Made by a program: the position numbers and the translations under genes. Positions 36,749 to 46,853 of a stretch of 64,000 nt of DNA are shown here, one piece after another (position 1 is the stretch's first letter; the number at the start of each line of letters is the position of its first letter). The stretch comes from Asticcacaulis aquaticus (lineage in GTDB: Bacteria > Pseudomonadota > Alphaproteobacteria > Caulobacterales > Caulobacteraceae), in contig NZ_JAQQKX010000001.1 of assembly GCF_028550415.1 (NCBI RefSeq), positions 62,001-126,000 on the forward strand. The letters are read 5' to 3'. Below the pieces are notes generated by a model. The model saw only the letters and a list, made by a program, of their open reading frames with translations. It made no database searches and was not told the DNA's origin.

Positions 36749-38041
36749 CTATGACGTCAGATAGTTGAGGCTGAATTCGACCGTAGGGTGAAACGCATTC
36801 GGGCGACGTTCGAACAGGGCCAGGCTGAGGAGCTGGTTCCAGTTGGCGGCCCGCGTCAGGCCCTTGACGAACAGTCTGCGGTCCAGATGGAAGATCATGT
36901 CCATGCCGGGCACGACGTGGTCGGCGAAGCGATAGCCTCCGCAAGGCACGCTGCTTATATGGCCTTTATCGTCGACGCTTAGTCGATCATAGAGGACGAA
37001 GGCGACGCTTTGCGCGATCGTCACCTTATCCTCGGTCATCTTGCGGCTGTAATTCGCATAGGCGCGGGCAAACAGGTCGTCCAGTTCGCGGTCGCTGATC
37101 CCGCTGTCATCGAAGGAATCGTGCGTATAGGTGTCCGCTGCATGGGTGCGGACGGCGGTGTCGCGGTCGACTTGGCCGGGAGAAAGCGCCGGACTAATGC
37201 TCAGCCGGTCGAGATTGAGCGTTTGCCCGCCTTCGAGGGCGAAGGCCTGAGCGCGGTCGTTCAGCGTCGATTTCAACGTCGCGAAATCCGGCTGAGCGAT
37301 CCAGCGGTTGAGCGGCGCGAAGCGGCCGGGAATGATATAGGTGCCGCCCGCCGGGAAATAGGTGCGTGGCTGTAGGATATCGATGATCGCCGAGAACTTG
37401 TCCAGCGAGCGCGTGATGACGGCAGCTTGCTCAGCGTCGCGGTCGCAGGCGATGAAGCTTTGCGGGTAGGGGCTGGCGGCGCCGGTCGCCAGACAGACGC
37501 AATCCAGGTCGCCAAAGGTTGCCGTGATGAAGGCTTTTACAGCTGTGTAATTGGCCAGCGACAGCGGGTTATCAACCTGATTGAAAAAGGTCTGGCCGTC
37601 GGCGTGGACGATGATCGAGGTGTCGAGGTCGTAGTCGATCTCATCGTCCAAAGCCGCATTATTGCTCGTCATTTGCGGCACGATGGCAAATTGCAAGTTT
37701 TTGAATATCGTGACGTGAAGGGCGGGGACTTCGATCACCGTTTCGACGCCCAGCGCCTTGATACGCTTGAGCAGGGTCTTGTTTTGGAAGTCTTTTATGA
37801 TGAAGGGTTTGTCGACGAGGCCCGCCGCGCGTAACAATGCCGGGTCGAAATGATCGGCGTGAAGGTGCGAGATATAGACCGCATCGCAATCCACCATGAA
37901 GGCGTACAGCACCTCTGGATCGAATTCGGGAAAGCTGCGCCAGCCGCCTTCGTTGGCGGTTCCGGCCCACGGATCGCAGAGTAGCTTCGTGCCACCGCCT
38001 TCGATCATCAGGAACGAATTGTTGAGGTGGGTGATCTTCAT
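36749..38041 (-). CDS. MBL-fold metallo-hydrolase, possibly CMP-NeuAc hydroxylase-like
   Basis: A 430-residue protein whose first 270 residues form a metallo-beta-lactamase fold: NNSFLMIEGGGTKLLCDPW, then the metal motif SHLHADHFD and later TYFPAGGTYIIPGRFAPLN. The C-terminal part (about 300-430) is a separate domain ending AANWNQLLSLALFERRPNAFHPTVEF. This resembles MBL proteins linked to sugar-nucleotide or lipid modification. The substrate is unknown. ATG 38041 overlaps the stop of the methyltransferase gene by 4 bp, so the pair is translationally coupled. Confidence 0.65.
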   Translation of the reverse strand: MKITHLNNSFLMIEGGGTKLLCDPWAGTANEGGWRSFPEFDPEVLYAFMVDCDAVYISHLHADHFDPALLRAAGLVDKPFIIKDFQNKTLLKRIKALGVETVIEVPALHVTIFKNLQFAIVPQMTSNNAALDDEIDYDLDTSIIVHADGQTFFNQVDNPLSLANYTAVKAFITATFGDLDCVCLATGAASPYPQSFIACDRDAEQAAVITRSLDKFSAIIDILQPRTYFPAGGTYIIPGRFAPLNRWIAQPDFATLKSTLNDRAQAFALEGGQTLNLDRLSISPALSPGQVDRDTAVRTHAADTYTHDSFDDSGISDRELDDLFARAYANYSRKMTEDKVTIAQSVAFVLYDRLSVDDKGHISSVPCGGYRFADHVVPGMDMIFHLDRRLFVKGLTRAANWNQLLSLALFERRPNAFHPTVEFSLNYLTS

Positions 38042-38730
38042 GCCGGTTTGCGCCCGATCGCGAACAACGAGGTCGAGCGGCCTTTCAGCCATGAAGGCGC
38101 CAGCCGGTTATCGCCGCGGAACGGCAGCAGATAACGCGCTTTCCAGAAGCGGTTCGCCCCCTGATAATACCAGTCCGGCTTACAGCGCAGGCCCGGAAAC
38201 ACGGCGACGCCCTCAAGGCCGGTCAGGCTCATGACCTTGGCCAGGCTGTGCGGGGTGTAGGGCTTCACATGGGTCGGATCGTTATAAAAATTCTTGAAAT
38301 CCATCTGGAAGTTGGGTGTCGACAGGATGACGCCGCCCCCGGGACGGACCACGCGCATTGCCTCCGACAGGAACAGCGACGGGTCGCGCAGATGTTCGAT
38401 CACGGCCAGCGATACGAACAGATCGACACTGGCGTCCGGCACAGGCAGACGCCCGGTCTCGAAATCGAGATCGCCGATGTCGAGACCCAGATAGTCGAAT
38501 CCCCTTTGCTGCACGGCGGGCGCAATATAACGGTCGCCGCACCCGGCATCGATCAGCGCGCCCAGCTTCGGCTGCATAACCTCAGCATATCCCGCCAGAC
38601 GCGCCAGTATATCGAAGGTCAGGACCTCGCGTTCGCCCTGCGCTACGCGATGCGGCGCGGCGGTGCCGCCCAAGCCAGCGTTCCGGTCGTGGAAATACTG
38701 CGTTTTGAGGCTGTCCGTTGTTTCGCTCAT
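38038..38730 (-). CDS. Class I SAM-dependent methyltransferase
   Basis: A 230-residue enzyme with motif I LIDAGCGDRYIAP, acidic loop LGLDIGDL, post-I VSLAVIEHLRDP and VVRPGGGVILSTPN. The C terminus carries basic and aromatic residues (WYYQGANRFWKARYLLPF) often seen in methyltransferases acting on lipids or polysaccharide carriers. ATG 38730 begins MSETTDSLKTQYFHDRNAG. The coupled downstream MBL protein suggests a common small-molecule or envelope pathway (inference). Confidence 0.8.
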   Translation of the reverse strand: MSETTDSLKTQYFHDRNAGLGGTAAPHRVAQGEREVLTFDILARLAGYAEVMQPKLGALIDAGCGDRYIAPAVQQRGFDYLGLDIGDLDFETGRLPVPDASVDLFVSLAVIEHLRDPSLFLSEAMRVVRPGGGVILSTPNFQMDFKNFYNDPTHVKPYTPHSLAKVMSLTGLEGVAVFPGLRCKPDWYYQGANRFWKARYLLPFRGDNRLAPSWLKGRSTSLFAIGRKPA

Positions 38731-38833
38731 AGGATGAATTAGCGACGATTCTGGGGGGCGAACAAGGCGCGCTCTTGCCAAGCCCCGCGTCTCAGGTAGT
38801 GTCGGGGGTAACTGAATTCCGACGGAGCACCCC

Positions 38834-40084
38834 GTGAAAAACAAATTCGCCCTGTTCATCATCGCCGCCATGGTTCTCGGTGTGGCGACGGGATGGGCCT
38901 GCAACCAGTATCTGACGCCCGAACAACTGCCGCAGGCGATTGCCGGATTCAGCCTGCTGACCAAGATTTTCTTGTTGCTGATCAAGATGATCATCGCGCC
39001 TCTGGTGCTGTTCACCCTGATCGCCGGGATCGGCCATATGGAAGACGCCGCCGCCGTCGGTCGCGTCGGCGGCAAGGCCTTGGGCTGGTTTATCGGGGCA
39101 TCGATCGTGTCGCTGCTGCTCGGCATCGTCATGGTCGAATGGCTGCAACCGGGCGCGGGCATGAACCTTCAGGCGGCCGGAGAGGCGATCAAGGCGCCCA
39201 CCACCGACGGGTTCACGCTGGAAGGCTTCATCACCCACATGATTCCGTCGTCGATCATCGACGCGATGGCCAAGAACGAAATCCTTCAGATCGTCGTCTT
39301 CTCGGTCTTCGTCGGTACGGCGGTGGCCATGCTGGACGACAAGGCGCCTCAGGTCATGCAACTGGCCGAACAGGCCGCCTCGATCATGCTCAAGGTCACC
39401 GAACTAGTCATGAAGTTCGCGCCGTTCGCCATCTTCGGCTCGCTGGCCGCCACCGTCGCCAAGCAGGGTCTGCCTATTCTGGTGACCTACGCCAAGTTCA
39501 TCGGCGGCTTCTATTCGGCCCTGGGCGTGCTGTGGGTCGTGCTGATCGTGGCGGGGCTGGGCTTTGTCGGTGGACGTATTTTCCGTATTCTGGGGGCCGC
39601 GCGCGAACCGGCCCTGCTGGCCTTCTCGACGGCCTCGTCCGAAGCGGCCTATCCGAAATTGCTCGAAGGATTGCCCAAGACCGGCGTATCGCGCAAGATC
39701 GTGTCGTTCGTCCTGCCGCTGGGCTATTCGTTCAACCTCGACGGCTCGATGATCTACTGCACCTTTGCGACCCTGTTTATCGCGCAGGCGCATGGCGTCG
39801 ACTTCACCACCACGCAGCTTGTCATGATGCTGTTCCTGCTGCTGGTGACGTCAAAGGGGATTGCCGGGGTGCCGCGCGCTTCGCTGGTCGTGATCATGGC
39901 GACCCTCAGCTATTTCGGTCTGCCGGATGAATGGATCGCCATCGTTCTGGGGGTCGATCACCTGCTCGACATGGGCCGGTCGGCTACCAATGTGGTCGGC
40001 AATACGGTGGCGTCTGCGGTCGTGGCCAAGTGGGAAGGGCAACTGACGGACCCGGAGGCGGAGTCTCAACCCGTAAAGGGATAA
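38834..40084 (+). CDS. Dicarboxylate/amino acid:cation symporter (DAACS family)
   Basis: A 416-residue inner membrane symporter, GltP/DctA-like, with about eight spans plus re-entrant loops. Hallmarks are the serine-rich loop FSTASSEAAYP and SFNLDGSMIYCTFATLFIAQ, then the conserved AGVPRASLV and GVDHLLDMGRSATNVVGN block. Substrates of the family are glutamate, aspartate and C4-dicarboxylates coupled to H+ or Na+. The start is GTG with ACGGAG upstream. Its 3' end overlaps the convergent gene by 19 bp. Confidence 0.92.
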   Translation: MKNKFALFIIAAMVLGVATGWACNQYLTPEQLPQAIAGFSLLTKIFLLLIKMIIAPLVLFTLIAGIGHMEDAAAVGRVGGKALGWFIGASIVSLLLGIVMVEWLQPGAGMNLQAAGEAIKAPTTDGFTLEGFITHMIPSSIIDAMAKNEILQIVVFSVFVGTAVAMLDDKAPQVMQLAEQAASIMLKVTELVMKFAPFAIFGSLAATVAKQGLPILVTYAKFIGGFYSALGVLWVVLIVAGLGFVGGRIFRILGAAREPALLAFSTASSEAAYPKLLEGLPKTGVSRKIVSFVLPLGYSFNLDGSMIYCTFATLFIAQAHGVDFTTTQLVMMLFLLLVTSKGIAGVPRASLVVIMATLSYFGLPDEWIAIVLGVDHLLDMGRSATNVVGNTVASAVVAKWEGQLTDPEAESQPVKG

Positions 40085-40605
40085 AAGCCGCTTTCATCCC
40101 CGCTCAGGGCCGTCTTCAGGGCGGCCCTGAGTTCGTCGGCACGGTCGTTGAAGCGACTTTTATGGCCATACATGGCGAGCAAAAAGATGAGCAGAGTGGC
40201 GACAATTGAAAAAGCCACGCCCGTCAGACTTCTGGCCATCAAGGCACCTCCGCCGAAGAAAATGGCGACGAAGAAGCTCGACAGTGCGGAAACGATGGCG
40301 TTGCCTCGCCGGCTGACGATGAGGCCCGTAACGCGCGTACCGACCTCGCAGGCGTCGAATTTCAGATAGAGCAGGGGCGGCTGCATATCCTCTGTAGAGA
40401 AGGCACCCCTGAGTTGTAATCGCGCTTCCGAATCCGAGAGCGTCCCCCTGAACAGGCCGATGTCCTGATCGAAGGGGGTATAATGCGGGCGAGGGTCCGT
40501 CGCGCGACGCAGGCGGCGTCCGGCTTCGGCGGGCAGGAGGTCCATCTCCCACTCGAAACGCTGACGCGGCAACAGAAAATTGGAAAGCGCGCTGGACTCT
40601 GACAT
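40066..40605 (-). CDS. Two-span membrane protein of unknown function
   Basis: A 179-residue protein. The first 80 residues look soluble and beta-rich (RQRFEWEMDLLPAEAGRRL, FRGTLSDSEARLQLRG). Two membrane spans follow around 105-122 and 127-145, with a charged C-terminal tail. No family recognised. Convergent overlap of 19 bp with the symporter gene. Confidence 0.65.
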   Translation of the reverse strand: MSESSALSNFLLPRQRFEWEMDLLPAEAGRRLRRATDPRPHYTPFDQDIGLFRGTLSDSEARLQLRGAFSTEDMQPPLLYLKFDACEVGTRVTGLIVSRRGNAIVSALSSFFVAIFFGGGALMARSLTGVAFSIVATLLIFLLAMYGHKSRFNDRADELRAALKTALSGDESGFYPFTG

Positions 40606-40648
40606 GACGGCAATCTAACCGATTGTCTCAACAGATCAAACGGGGCGT

Positions 40649-41680
40649 CTATTCCGCAGGCAGAGACGAGGCCTCAGGTGTTTTGCGTCCGCGTATAAGC
40701 TTCCACGCGCGCTGACACGGCAGGACCATATGCGTCCACAGGCTGGCCGAGGTCGTCAGTTCGTCCTTGTGGCCATGTTCGTCGAACAGACCCAGAGTCA
40801 GGGTTTCGCCCTTTTTCGGAATATACAGCGTCCCGAAGGCCCAGTCCCACACCGACAGGCAGAAGCCGAGATTCTTGTCGAAATGGCGCGGATCGGTCGA
40901 GTGATGGATATGGTGATGGGCCGGTGACTGAAAGATATAGCCCCAGATACCCGTGGCGGTCAGGTTCACGTGGCTGTGGCGCAGGTGCAGATAGGTGGCG
41001 ACGAAGGCGAACAGGATCAGGCTGGGGTTCCAGAAGGCCGACAGTTCGATATCCGGCCCGAAGCCCCACTGCACGATGGCTAGCGCGATGGAACTGACCA
41101 CGCCCATCACGACCGGCACGATGACATATTCGACGGGGTGCTGACGCCATTCGGTCAGAGGTGTCATGACCTCGGCGCTGTGGTGGACCTTGTGGAACTC
41201 CCACAGCCAGTCGATCCGATGCAGCATATAGTGCGACAGCCAGTAACCCAACTCCAGCGCCAGATAAAGAAAGGCCGGAACGGCGACGATGGCCCAGCCG
41301 GGCAGGGGGGCGTGCGGTGCGCCCGAACCGATGACCGGTGCCGCCATAGCCAGCAAGCCCGCGCTGAGGCCTTTCATGCCGCCGAGCAGAATCACCGCCT
41401 GACCGGCCAGATAGAGGCTGGAATAGAGATACATTTTCAAGTCGAGGCGCGTCGAGGGATGGCGCATCAGGCGCTTCGGAAAGAGATAGCGCCACAGGCC
41501 TTTCAGGCTCGTCTTGCGGCGACGGCGTGACGTCAGATAAAAGACGGCGGCCACGATCAGCGCCCCCAGATAGCTGATCCACACGGTCTGCTGCTGGATG
41601 TCGAACAGGCGCGTTATCGGTGCCAGAAGAATATCGATCAGGGTTTCCACCGCGTTTTGCGGCGCGTGCACAGGCTGCAT
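40649..41680 (-). CDS. Sterol desaturase/fatty acid hydroxylase superfamily membrane protein
   Basis: A 343-residue membrane di-iron oxygenase. Histidine boxes are HYMLH, HKVHH and HSHVN...HHHIHH, which should bind two irons. Four or so spans are visible. Relatives hydroxylate or desaturate sterols, hopanoids, carotenoids or fatty acids; the substrate is not given by the sequence. ATG 41680 is preferred; a GTG 42 bp upstream is possible. No clear operon partner. Confidence 0.85.
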   Translation of the reverse strand: MQPVHAPQNAVETLIDILLAPITRLFDIQQQTVWISYLGALIVAAVFYLTSRRRRKTSLKGLWRYLFPKRLMRHPSTRLDLKMYLYSSLYLAGQAVILLGGMKGLSAGLLAMAAPVIGSGAPHAPLPGWAIVAVPAFLYLALELGYWLSHYMLHRIDWLWEFHKVHHSAEVMTPLTEWRQHPVEYVIVPVVMGVVSSIALAIVQWGFGPDIELSAFWNPSLILFAFVATYLHLRHSHVNLTATGIWGYIFQSPAHHHIHHSTDPRHFDKNLGFCLSVWDWAFGTLYIPKKGETLTLGLFDEHGHKDELTTSASLWTHMVLPCQRAWKLIRGRKTPEASSLPAE

Positions 41681-41933
41681 GGGCGTCTTTGCTATCGGAA
41701 TCGTGAGGCGGGTCGAGCGCACATTATCCGGCCAGGGTTAAGAATTAGGCTTTGCGTTCACCGTGGAATAGGTTTGCCCCGCTTTTATCGTTGACCTTAT
41801 CCCCGCTCATGCCATAAGAGCGCATCTTTGAATTTGCCGCCCGCAATCAGTGCGCGCGGTGCTTTTCTCTAACGCGATCTGGTGATCGAACGCGACGTTC
41901 GGGCGCACCCAACGCACAAGGTAAAATAGATCG

Positions 41934-43274
41934 ATGCAAGTCGTTGAAAAACTGAATGAAGGTCTCTCGCGCGTCTATGAAGTGACGGTGGCCAAGGACG
42001 TCCTGGCTTCCAAACTCGACGCCAAGATCAAGGAAATCGCCCCCAAGATGCAGATCAAGGGCTTCCGTCCCGGCAAGGTGCCGACGGCCCACGTCCGCAA
42101 GCTGTACGGCAAGGACCTGATGAGCGAAATCCTTCAGGAGCAGCTTAACGAGACCTCGGCGGCTGCCCTTGAGCAGAACAAGGTGCGTCCGGCCAGCCAG
42201 CCGGAACTGACCCCCGTCGGCGACATCGAAGCCGTCATCAACGGTCAGGCCGATCTGGCCTACGAAATCTCGGTCGAGCAGATGCCCGACTTCGAGCCGG
42301 TCGATCCGACGACGCTCGAACTGTCGCGTCCGGTCTATGAGCCGACCGAAGAGGAAGTCGAGGAGCAACTCCAGAACATCCTCAAGCAAACCAAGCAGTA
42401 CGACACCAAGGGCGGCAAGGCCCCCAAGGCCGCCGATGGCGACAAGCTGAAGATCGATTTCGTCGGCAAGATCGACGGCGAAGTCTTCGAAGGCGGCTCG
42501 ATGGAAGGTGCCGAGCTGGTTATCGGCTCGAACCAGTTCATCCCCGGCTTCGAAGAGCAGCTGATCGGCGCCAAGAAGGGCGAAGAGCGCGTTCTGAACG
42601 TGACCTTCCCGGCCGATTACGGTGCGGCGAACCTGGCCGGCAAGGCTGCCACCTTCGAGACGACCGTTCACGAAATCTCGGCGCCCAAGGATGCCGTGGC
42701 CGACGACGAATGGGCCAAGGGTCTGGGCCTCGAAGGCCTTGACGCCCTTAAGGGTCTGCTCAAGGGCCAGCTTCAGCAGCAGTATTCGACCGCCGCCCGC
42801 TTCAAGATGAAGCGCGCCCTGCTCGACATCCTTGATGAAAAGCACGCATTCGACCTGCCGAAGAAGATGCTCGACGCCGAATTCCAGGGCATCTGGCAAC
42901 AGGTCGAGCAGGACAAGGCCGCCGGTCAGCTGTCGGAAGAAGACGCCGGCAAGTCCGAGCAGGAGCTGAAGGACGAGTACATGAAGATCGCCGAGCGCCG
43001 CGTGCGCCTGGGCCTCGTGCTCGCCGAAATCGGCACCAAGAACAACGTGCAGGTCTCCGAGCAGGAAGTGGCTCAGGCCATCGCTCAGGAAGCCCGCAAC
43101 TTCCCGGGTCAGGAGCGTCAGGTGTTCGACTTCTACCGTCAGAACCCCGCCGCTGCCGCTCAGATCCGCGCGCCGATCTACGAAGAAAAGGTCGTCGACC
43201 ACATCTTCGCCAACGCCAAGGTCAGCGAAACGCCGATCTCGAAGGAAGACCTGCTGGCTGAAGACGAAGCCTAG
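41934..43274 (+). CDS. tig: Trigger factor (ribosome-associated chaperone, PPIase)
   Basis: A 446-residue chaperone at the ribosomal exit tunnel. The ribosome-binding signature GFRPGKVP is near residue 44. The FKBP-type PPIase domain spans about 165-250 (GDKLKIDFVGKIDGEVFEGG, FIPGFEEQLIGAK). A long helical C-terminal domain ends acidic. It heads the classical tig-clpP-clpX-lon neighbourhood and has its own strong terminator. Confidence 0.95.
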   Translation: MQVVEKLNEGLSRVYEVTVAKDVLASKLDAKIKEIAPKMQIKGFRPGKVPTAHVRKLYGKDLMSEILQEQLNETSAAALEQNKVRPASQPELTPVGDIEAVINGQADLAYEISVEQMPDFEPVDPTTLELSRPVYEPTEEEVEEQLQNILKQTKQYDTKGGKAPKAADGDKLKIDFVGKIDGEVFEGGSMEGAELVIGSNQFIPGFEEQLIGAKKGEERVLNVTFPADYGAANLAGKAATFETTVHEISAPKDAVADDEWAKGLGLEGLDALKGLLKGQLQQQYSTAARFKMKRALLDILDEKHAFDLPKKMLDAEFQGIWQQVEQDKAAGQLSEEDAGKSEQELKDEYMKIAERRVRLGLVLAEIGTKNNVQVSEQEVAQAIAQEARNFPGQERQVFDFYRQNPAAAAQIRAPIYEEKVVDHIFANAKVSETPISKEDLLAEDEA

Positions 43275-43343
43275 GCAGGGGCACGGCCCCTGCACCCGTT
43301 CTTTGGAGCGGATGGTTGGGCCAGTTATAATCTAAAATTATAG

Positions 43344-43378
43344 GGTGCAGGGAACCGCGTTCCCTGCATCTTTTTTTG
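43344..43378 (+). terminator. Terminator of tig
   Basis: Perfect 10-bp stem TGCAGGGAAC / GTTCCCTGCA with a 3-nt loop, then ATC and seven T residues. Confidence 0.92.
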
Positions 43379-43409
43379 TTATAATGCGTTCAGTTTATTG
43401 GGGTGGAAA

Positions 43410-43898
43410 ATGAGGACCTATACAGCTTTATTGGCTGCCATCTTTACTCTGGCCTGTGGTCATACTTCCGCAGCCGAGAGTGACGACAAAGAACGTCATG
43501 CGCTTGCTGCCAGATACGCGGAATCCATAAATTTAAAGGCGGGGGTTGAAGAACATCTGACTTTGATGCTGGGACTGTCGTGGTCGTCGGTAGACGCAAA
43601 CACGCCTGAATTCAGGCAAGGTGACGGACCTGCCGTGGTCGAAGCTGTGGCAAAAGAGATAAACCACGAATACACACAAAAAATTCTCACGAAAATGATC
43701 GATGAACTTGCGGATCTGTATTCAGTTGAAGAGTTGACGGCCCTGCTGACGTTCTCCGAATCTGCCGAAGGTCGATCTGTGCTGAAAAAGTCGAAGGCTC
43801 GATCGGAGAGAGAGGGGAATGCCCTGCAAATTTCTTTCGATTATGTGGGTGATATTCAGCGCGAAGCCTGCAAACGCCTTAAGTGCAAAACCAAATAG
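43410..43898 (+). CDS. Secreted DUF2059-like protein
   Basis: A 162-residue exported protein. The signal peptide (about 1-22) ends near HTSAAES. The mature part is helical with YTQKILTKMIDELADLYSVEELTALLTFSESAEGRSVLKK, which fits the DUF2059 pattern of a C-terminal FYxSPxG-like helix pair. Function unknown. ATG 43410 has GGGGTGG upstream. Codon use is a little more AT-rich than in tig and clpP. Confidence 0.65.
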   Translation: MRTYTALLAAIFTLACGHTSAAESDDKERHALAARYAESINLKAGVEEHLTLMLGLSWSSVDANTPEFRQGDGPAVVEAVAKEINHEYTQKILTKMIDELADLYSVEELTALLTFSESAEGRSVLKKSKARSEREGNALQISFDYVGDIQREACKRLKCKTK

Positions 43899-44020
43899 TT
43901 TGACCTTGAAAATCCCCGACGAAGGGGCCAAGTTGCAGAAGACGGGCCAAGCGCACACCTTCGGTTAAGATTCTTACCCTTAGATGCCTTCCCATAACCA
44001 ATAACGCTTTAGGGACTACC

Positions 44021-44650
44021 ATGCGCGATCCAGTCGAAAATCTGACCAGCTACCTCATCCCGACGGTCATCGAGCAGTCGAGCCGCGGTGAGCGTGCCTA
44101 TGACATCTATTCCCGGATGCTGAAAGAGCGCATCATCTTCCTCACCGGCCCGTTCGAGGACGGTATGGCGACGTCGATCTGCGCCCAGCTTCTGTTCCTC
44201 GAATCGGAAAACCCGAAGAAGGAAATCTCGATGTATATCAACAGCCCCGGCGGTCAGGTGACCTCGGCGCTGGCGATTTACGACACCATGCAATATATCA
44301 AGTCGCCGGTGACGACCGTGTGTATGGGTATGGCGGCTTCGGCCGGTTCGCTTATCCTGCAAGCGGGTGAAGCTGGTCAGCGTATCTCGCTGCCGAACTC
44401 GAAGATTATGGTTCACCAGCCGTCGGGTGGTGCGCGCGGCATGGCCTCGGACATCGAAATCCAGGCCGAAGACATCCGCAAGACCAAGAAGCTGCTCAAC
44501 GAAATCTACGTCAAGCACACCGGTCAGCCTTACGAAGTGATCGAGCGTACGCTCGACCGCGACCGTTACATGACGGCGGCGGAAGCCAAGGACTTCGGCC
44601 TGATCGACCACGTTTATGAGAAGCGTGCCGATCCGGTCAGCAACGCCTAG
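44021..44650 (+). CDS. clpP: ATP-dependent Clp protease proteolytic subunit
   Basis: A 209-residue ClpP that forms the tetradecameric chamber partnered by ClpX. The catalytic Ser107 is in GMAASAGS, His132 in MVHQPSGG, and the Asp lies in the [10 protein letters not shown] region. [10 protein letters not shown] is a family signature. The propeptide is short. clpX follows after an unrelated minus-strand gene. In Caulobacterales, ClpXP is essential for cell-cycle proteolysis (family knowledge). Confidence 0.97.
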   Translation: MRDPVENLTSYLIPTVIEQSSRGERAYDIYSRMLKERIIFLTGPFEDGMATSICAQLLFLESENPKKEISMYINSPGGQVTSALAIYDTMQYIKSPVTTVCMGMAASAGSLILQAGEAGQRISLPNSKIMVHQPSGGARGMASDIEIQAEDIRKTKKLLNEIYVKHTGQPYEVIERTLDRDRYMTAAEAKDFGLIDHVYEKRADPVSNA

Positions 44651-44665
44651 TAAGCGACAGAAGGC

Positions 44666-45271
44666 CTAGGGCTTTTTGACGAACACCCTGTAGTGACCAT
44701 TCCGGGCGGCTTTGATCATGTCAAAGTCGCCCGACGTGTCTCCATAGGCCGAATCCAGGTCGAGATCGTTGCCATAGACGGCGCGCAGGCGGTTCATCTT
44801 TTCGTCGCCGCGGCAGTTGGGACCGTCGAGGTCCGGCATCAGGCGGTCTTCGGCATCGAAGGCCAGACGTGTACCGATGGTGCGATCGGCGCCCAGCATC
44901 TGACCGAACTGCCCGACCAGCATTTCCGGTGACGCCGTGACGATGACTCGCAGGGTGTCGGCGGTTTTCACGCTTTCCCACGTTTGCATCGCGTCGGGAC
45001 GGAACAGTTTGCGACCCGTTTCCTGTGCGAAGGTGACGAACTTGGCTTCAAGGTTGGTGCGCGAAATCCGCCCCAGCAGGTTGAACAACAGGTGCGATTT
45101 CAACGCGCCGCGATCCCGGGTCTTAAGATATCCGGCCAGCATGTAGGGTTTGAAGGCTAACGTCGAGGCCACCTTCGCATGACCGCATTCCCACAGCAGG
45201 AAGGCGGTAAAGCTGTCCGTATAGGTCAGGGTGCCGTCGAAATCGAAGGCGTGGATGGCGGGCTGAGTCAT
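44666..45271 (-). CDS. HAD-IB family hydrolase (SerB-like phosphatase)
   Basis: A 201-residue HAD phosphatase. Motif I is AFDFDGTLT, motif II is VTASPEML, and motif IV is YGDTSGDFDM. The subfamily resembles TIGR01490, close to SerB-like phosphatases and the phosphatase halves of lipid enzymes. The substrate is unknown. ATG 45271 begins MTQPAIHAFDFDG; the 54-codon open extension upstream has no family match. It sits on the opposite strand between clpP and clpX. Confidence 0.82.
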   Translation of the reverse strand: MTQPAIHAFDFDGTLTYTDSFTAFLLWECGHAKVASTLAFKPYMLAGYLKTRDRGALKSHLLFNLLGRISRTNLEAKFVTFAQETGRKLFRPDAMQTWESVKTADTLRVIVTASPEMLVGQFGQMLGADRTIGTRLAFDAEDRLMPDLDGPNCRGDEKMNRLRAVYGNDLDLDSAYGDTSGDFDMIKAARNGHYRVFVKKP

Positions 45272-45541
45272 GGGCGTCAATGTGGCTTTAAAAACGCAAG
45301 TGTCCACCCATATAGAGTCGGGTCCAAGGAAAAAAGCCCTTTTGAAGTCAGGACAACCGCGAGGGGAGGTTGAGGCACGGTCTAATCTGTGCATAGATGC
45401 CCTGAACGACCGGGGCGCGCCCCAAATTGGCACCGAAATGACCTTTTCTTAAGGTTCAAAGGTGCATAGTATCGGTATGAAAGCGTCTGGAATTTCCTCC
45501 GTAAGGAGAGAGAACGACGCGTGCGAAGGTGAGAAGCGCTT

Positions 45542-46801
45542 ATGACGAAAGCCGCCAGTGGCGATAGCAAAAGTACCCTGTACTGCTCTTTCTGCGGAAA
45601 GAGCCAGCACGAGGTGCGTAAACTCATTGCCGGTCCGACCGTCTTCATCTGCGATGAATGCGTCGAACTGTGTATGGATATCATTCGCGAAGAGCACAAG
45701 ATCGCCTTTGTGAAGTCCAAGGACGGCGTTCCGACCCCTAAGGAAATCCGCGAAGTTCTCGACGATTATGTCATCGGTCAATCGCAGGCCAAGAAGGTCC
45801 TGTCGGTGGCGGTGCACAACCACTACAAGCGCCTGAACCACGCTGCCAAGGGCAATGACGTGGAACTGGCCAAGTCGAACATCATGCTGATCGGGCCGAC
45901 CGGTTCGGGTAAGACCCTGCTGGCGCAGACTCTGGCGCGCATCATCGACGTACCGTTCACCATGGCCGACGCCACGACGCTGACCGAAGCCGGTTATGTC
46001 GGTGAAGACGTCGAAAACATCATTCTGAAGCTGCTTCAGGCCGCCGATTACAATGTCGAACGTGCCCAGCGCGGCATCGTCTATATCGACGAAGTCGACA
46101 AGATTTCGCGCAAGTCGGACAACCCTTCGATCACCCGCGACGTGTCGGGCGAAGGCGTTCAGCAGGCGCTGCTGAAAATCATGGAAGGCACGGTCGCCTC
46201 GGTGCCGCCGCAAGGTGGCCGCAAGCACCCGCAGCAGGAATTCCTGCAAGTGGACACGACCAACATCCTGTTCATTTGCGGCGGCGCGTTCGCCGGTCTC
46301 GAGAAGATCATTTCGGGCCGCGGCAAGGGTACCTCGATCGGCTTCGGCGCCACGGTTAAGGATCCGGAAGAGCGTCGTCTCGGCGAAGTGCTGCACCAGG
46401 TCGAACCCGATGACCTGATGAAGTTCGGCCTGATTCCGGAATTCATCGGCCGTCTGCCGGTTCTGGCGACGCTGGAAGACCTTGACGAGGCGACCCTCGT
46501 CAAGATCCTGACCGAGCCGAAGAACGCCCTGATCAAGCAATATGCCCGTCTGTTCGAGATGGAAAACGTGACCCTGACCTTCACGGAAGAGGCGCTGTTC
46601 GCCGTCGCCAAGAAGGCCATCGTTCGCAAGACCGGCGCGCGCGGTTTGCGCTCGATCCTCGAAGGCATCCTGCTCGACACCATGTACGAACTGCCCAATA
46701 TGCAGGGCGTCGAAGAAGTGGTGATCAATGGCGAAGTCGTCGAAGAGCGGGCTCAGCCGTTGTTGATCTACGCCGAAAAACGCGGCGGCGGCGCAGCTTA
46801 A
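45542..46801 (+). CDS. clpX: ATP-dependent Clp protease ATPase subunit ClpX
   Basis: A 419-residue AAA+ unfoldase. The N-terminal zinc domain has Cys15, Cys18, Cys37 and Cys40. Walker A is GPTGSGKT near residue 118, and Walker B is [10 protein letters not shown]. The pore loop region and the GFGA/IGF ClpP-docking loop ([11 protein letters not shown]) are present. Length is standard. A strong terminator follows, so it is not cotranscribed with lon. Confidence 0.97.
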   Translation: MTKAASGDSKSTLYCSFCGKSQHEVRKLIAGPTVFICDECVELCMDIIREEHKIAFVKSKDGVPTPKEIREVLDDYVIGQSQAKKVLSVAVHNHYKRLNHAAKGNDVELAKSNIMLIGPTGSGKTLLAQTLARIIDVPFTMADATTLTEAGYVGEDVENIILKLLQAADYNVERAQRGIVYIDEVDKISRKSDNPSITRDVSGEGVQQALLKIMEGTVASVPPQGGRKHPQQEFLQVDTTNILFICGGAFAGLEKIISGRGKGTSIGFGATVKDPEERRLGEVLHQVEPDDLMKFGLIPEFIGRLPVLATLEDLDEATLVKILTEPKNALIKQYARLFEMENVTLTFTEEALFAVAKKAIVRKTGARGLRSILEGILLDTMYELPNMQGVEEVVINGEVVEERAQPLLIYAEKRGGGAA

Positions 46802-46818
46802 ATTGAAATAAAATGACC

Positions 46819-46850
46819 TTAATAGCCTGTTTGTAACAGGCTATTTTTTT
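46819..46850 (+). terminator. Terminator of clpX
   Basis: Perfect 11-bp stem AATAGCCTGTT / AACAGGCTATT with loop TGT and seven T residues. The next start codon begins four bases after the T-run. Confidence 0.93.
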
Positions 46851-46853
46851 AAC

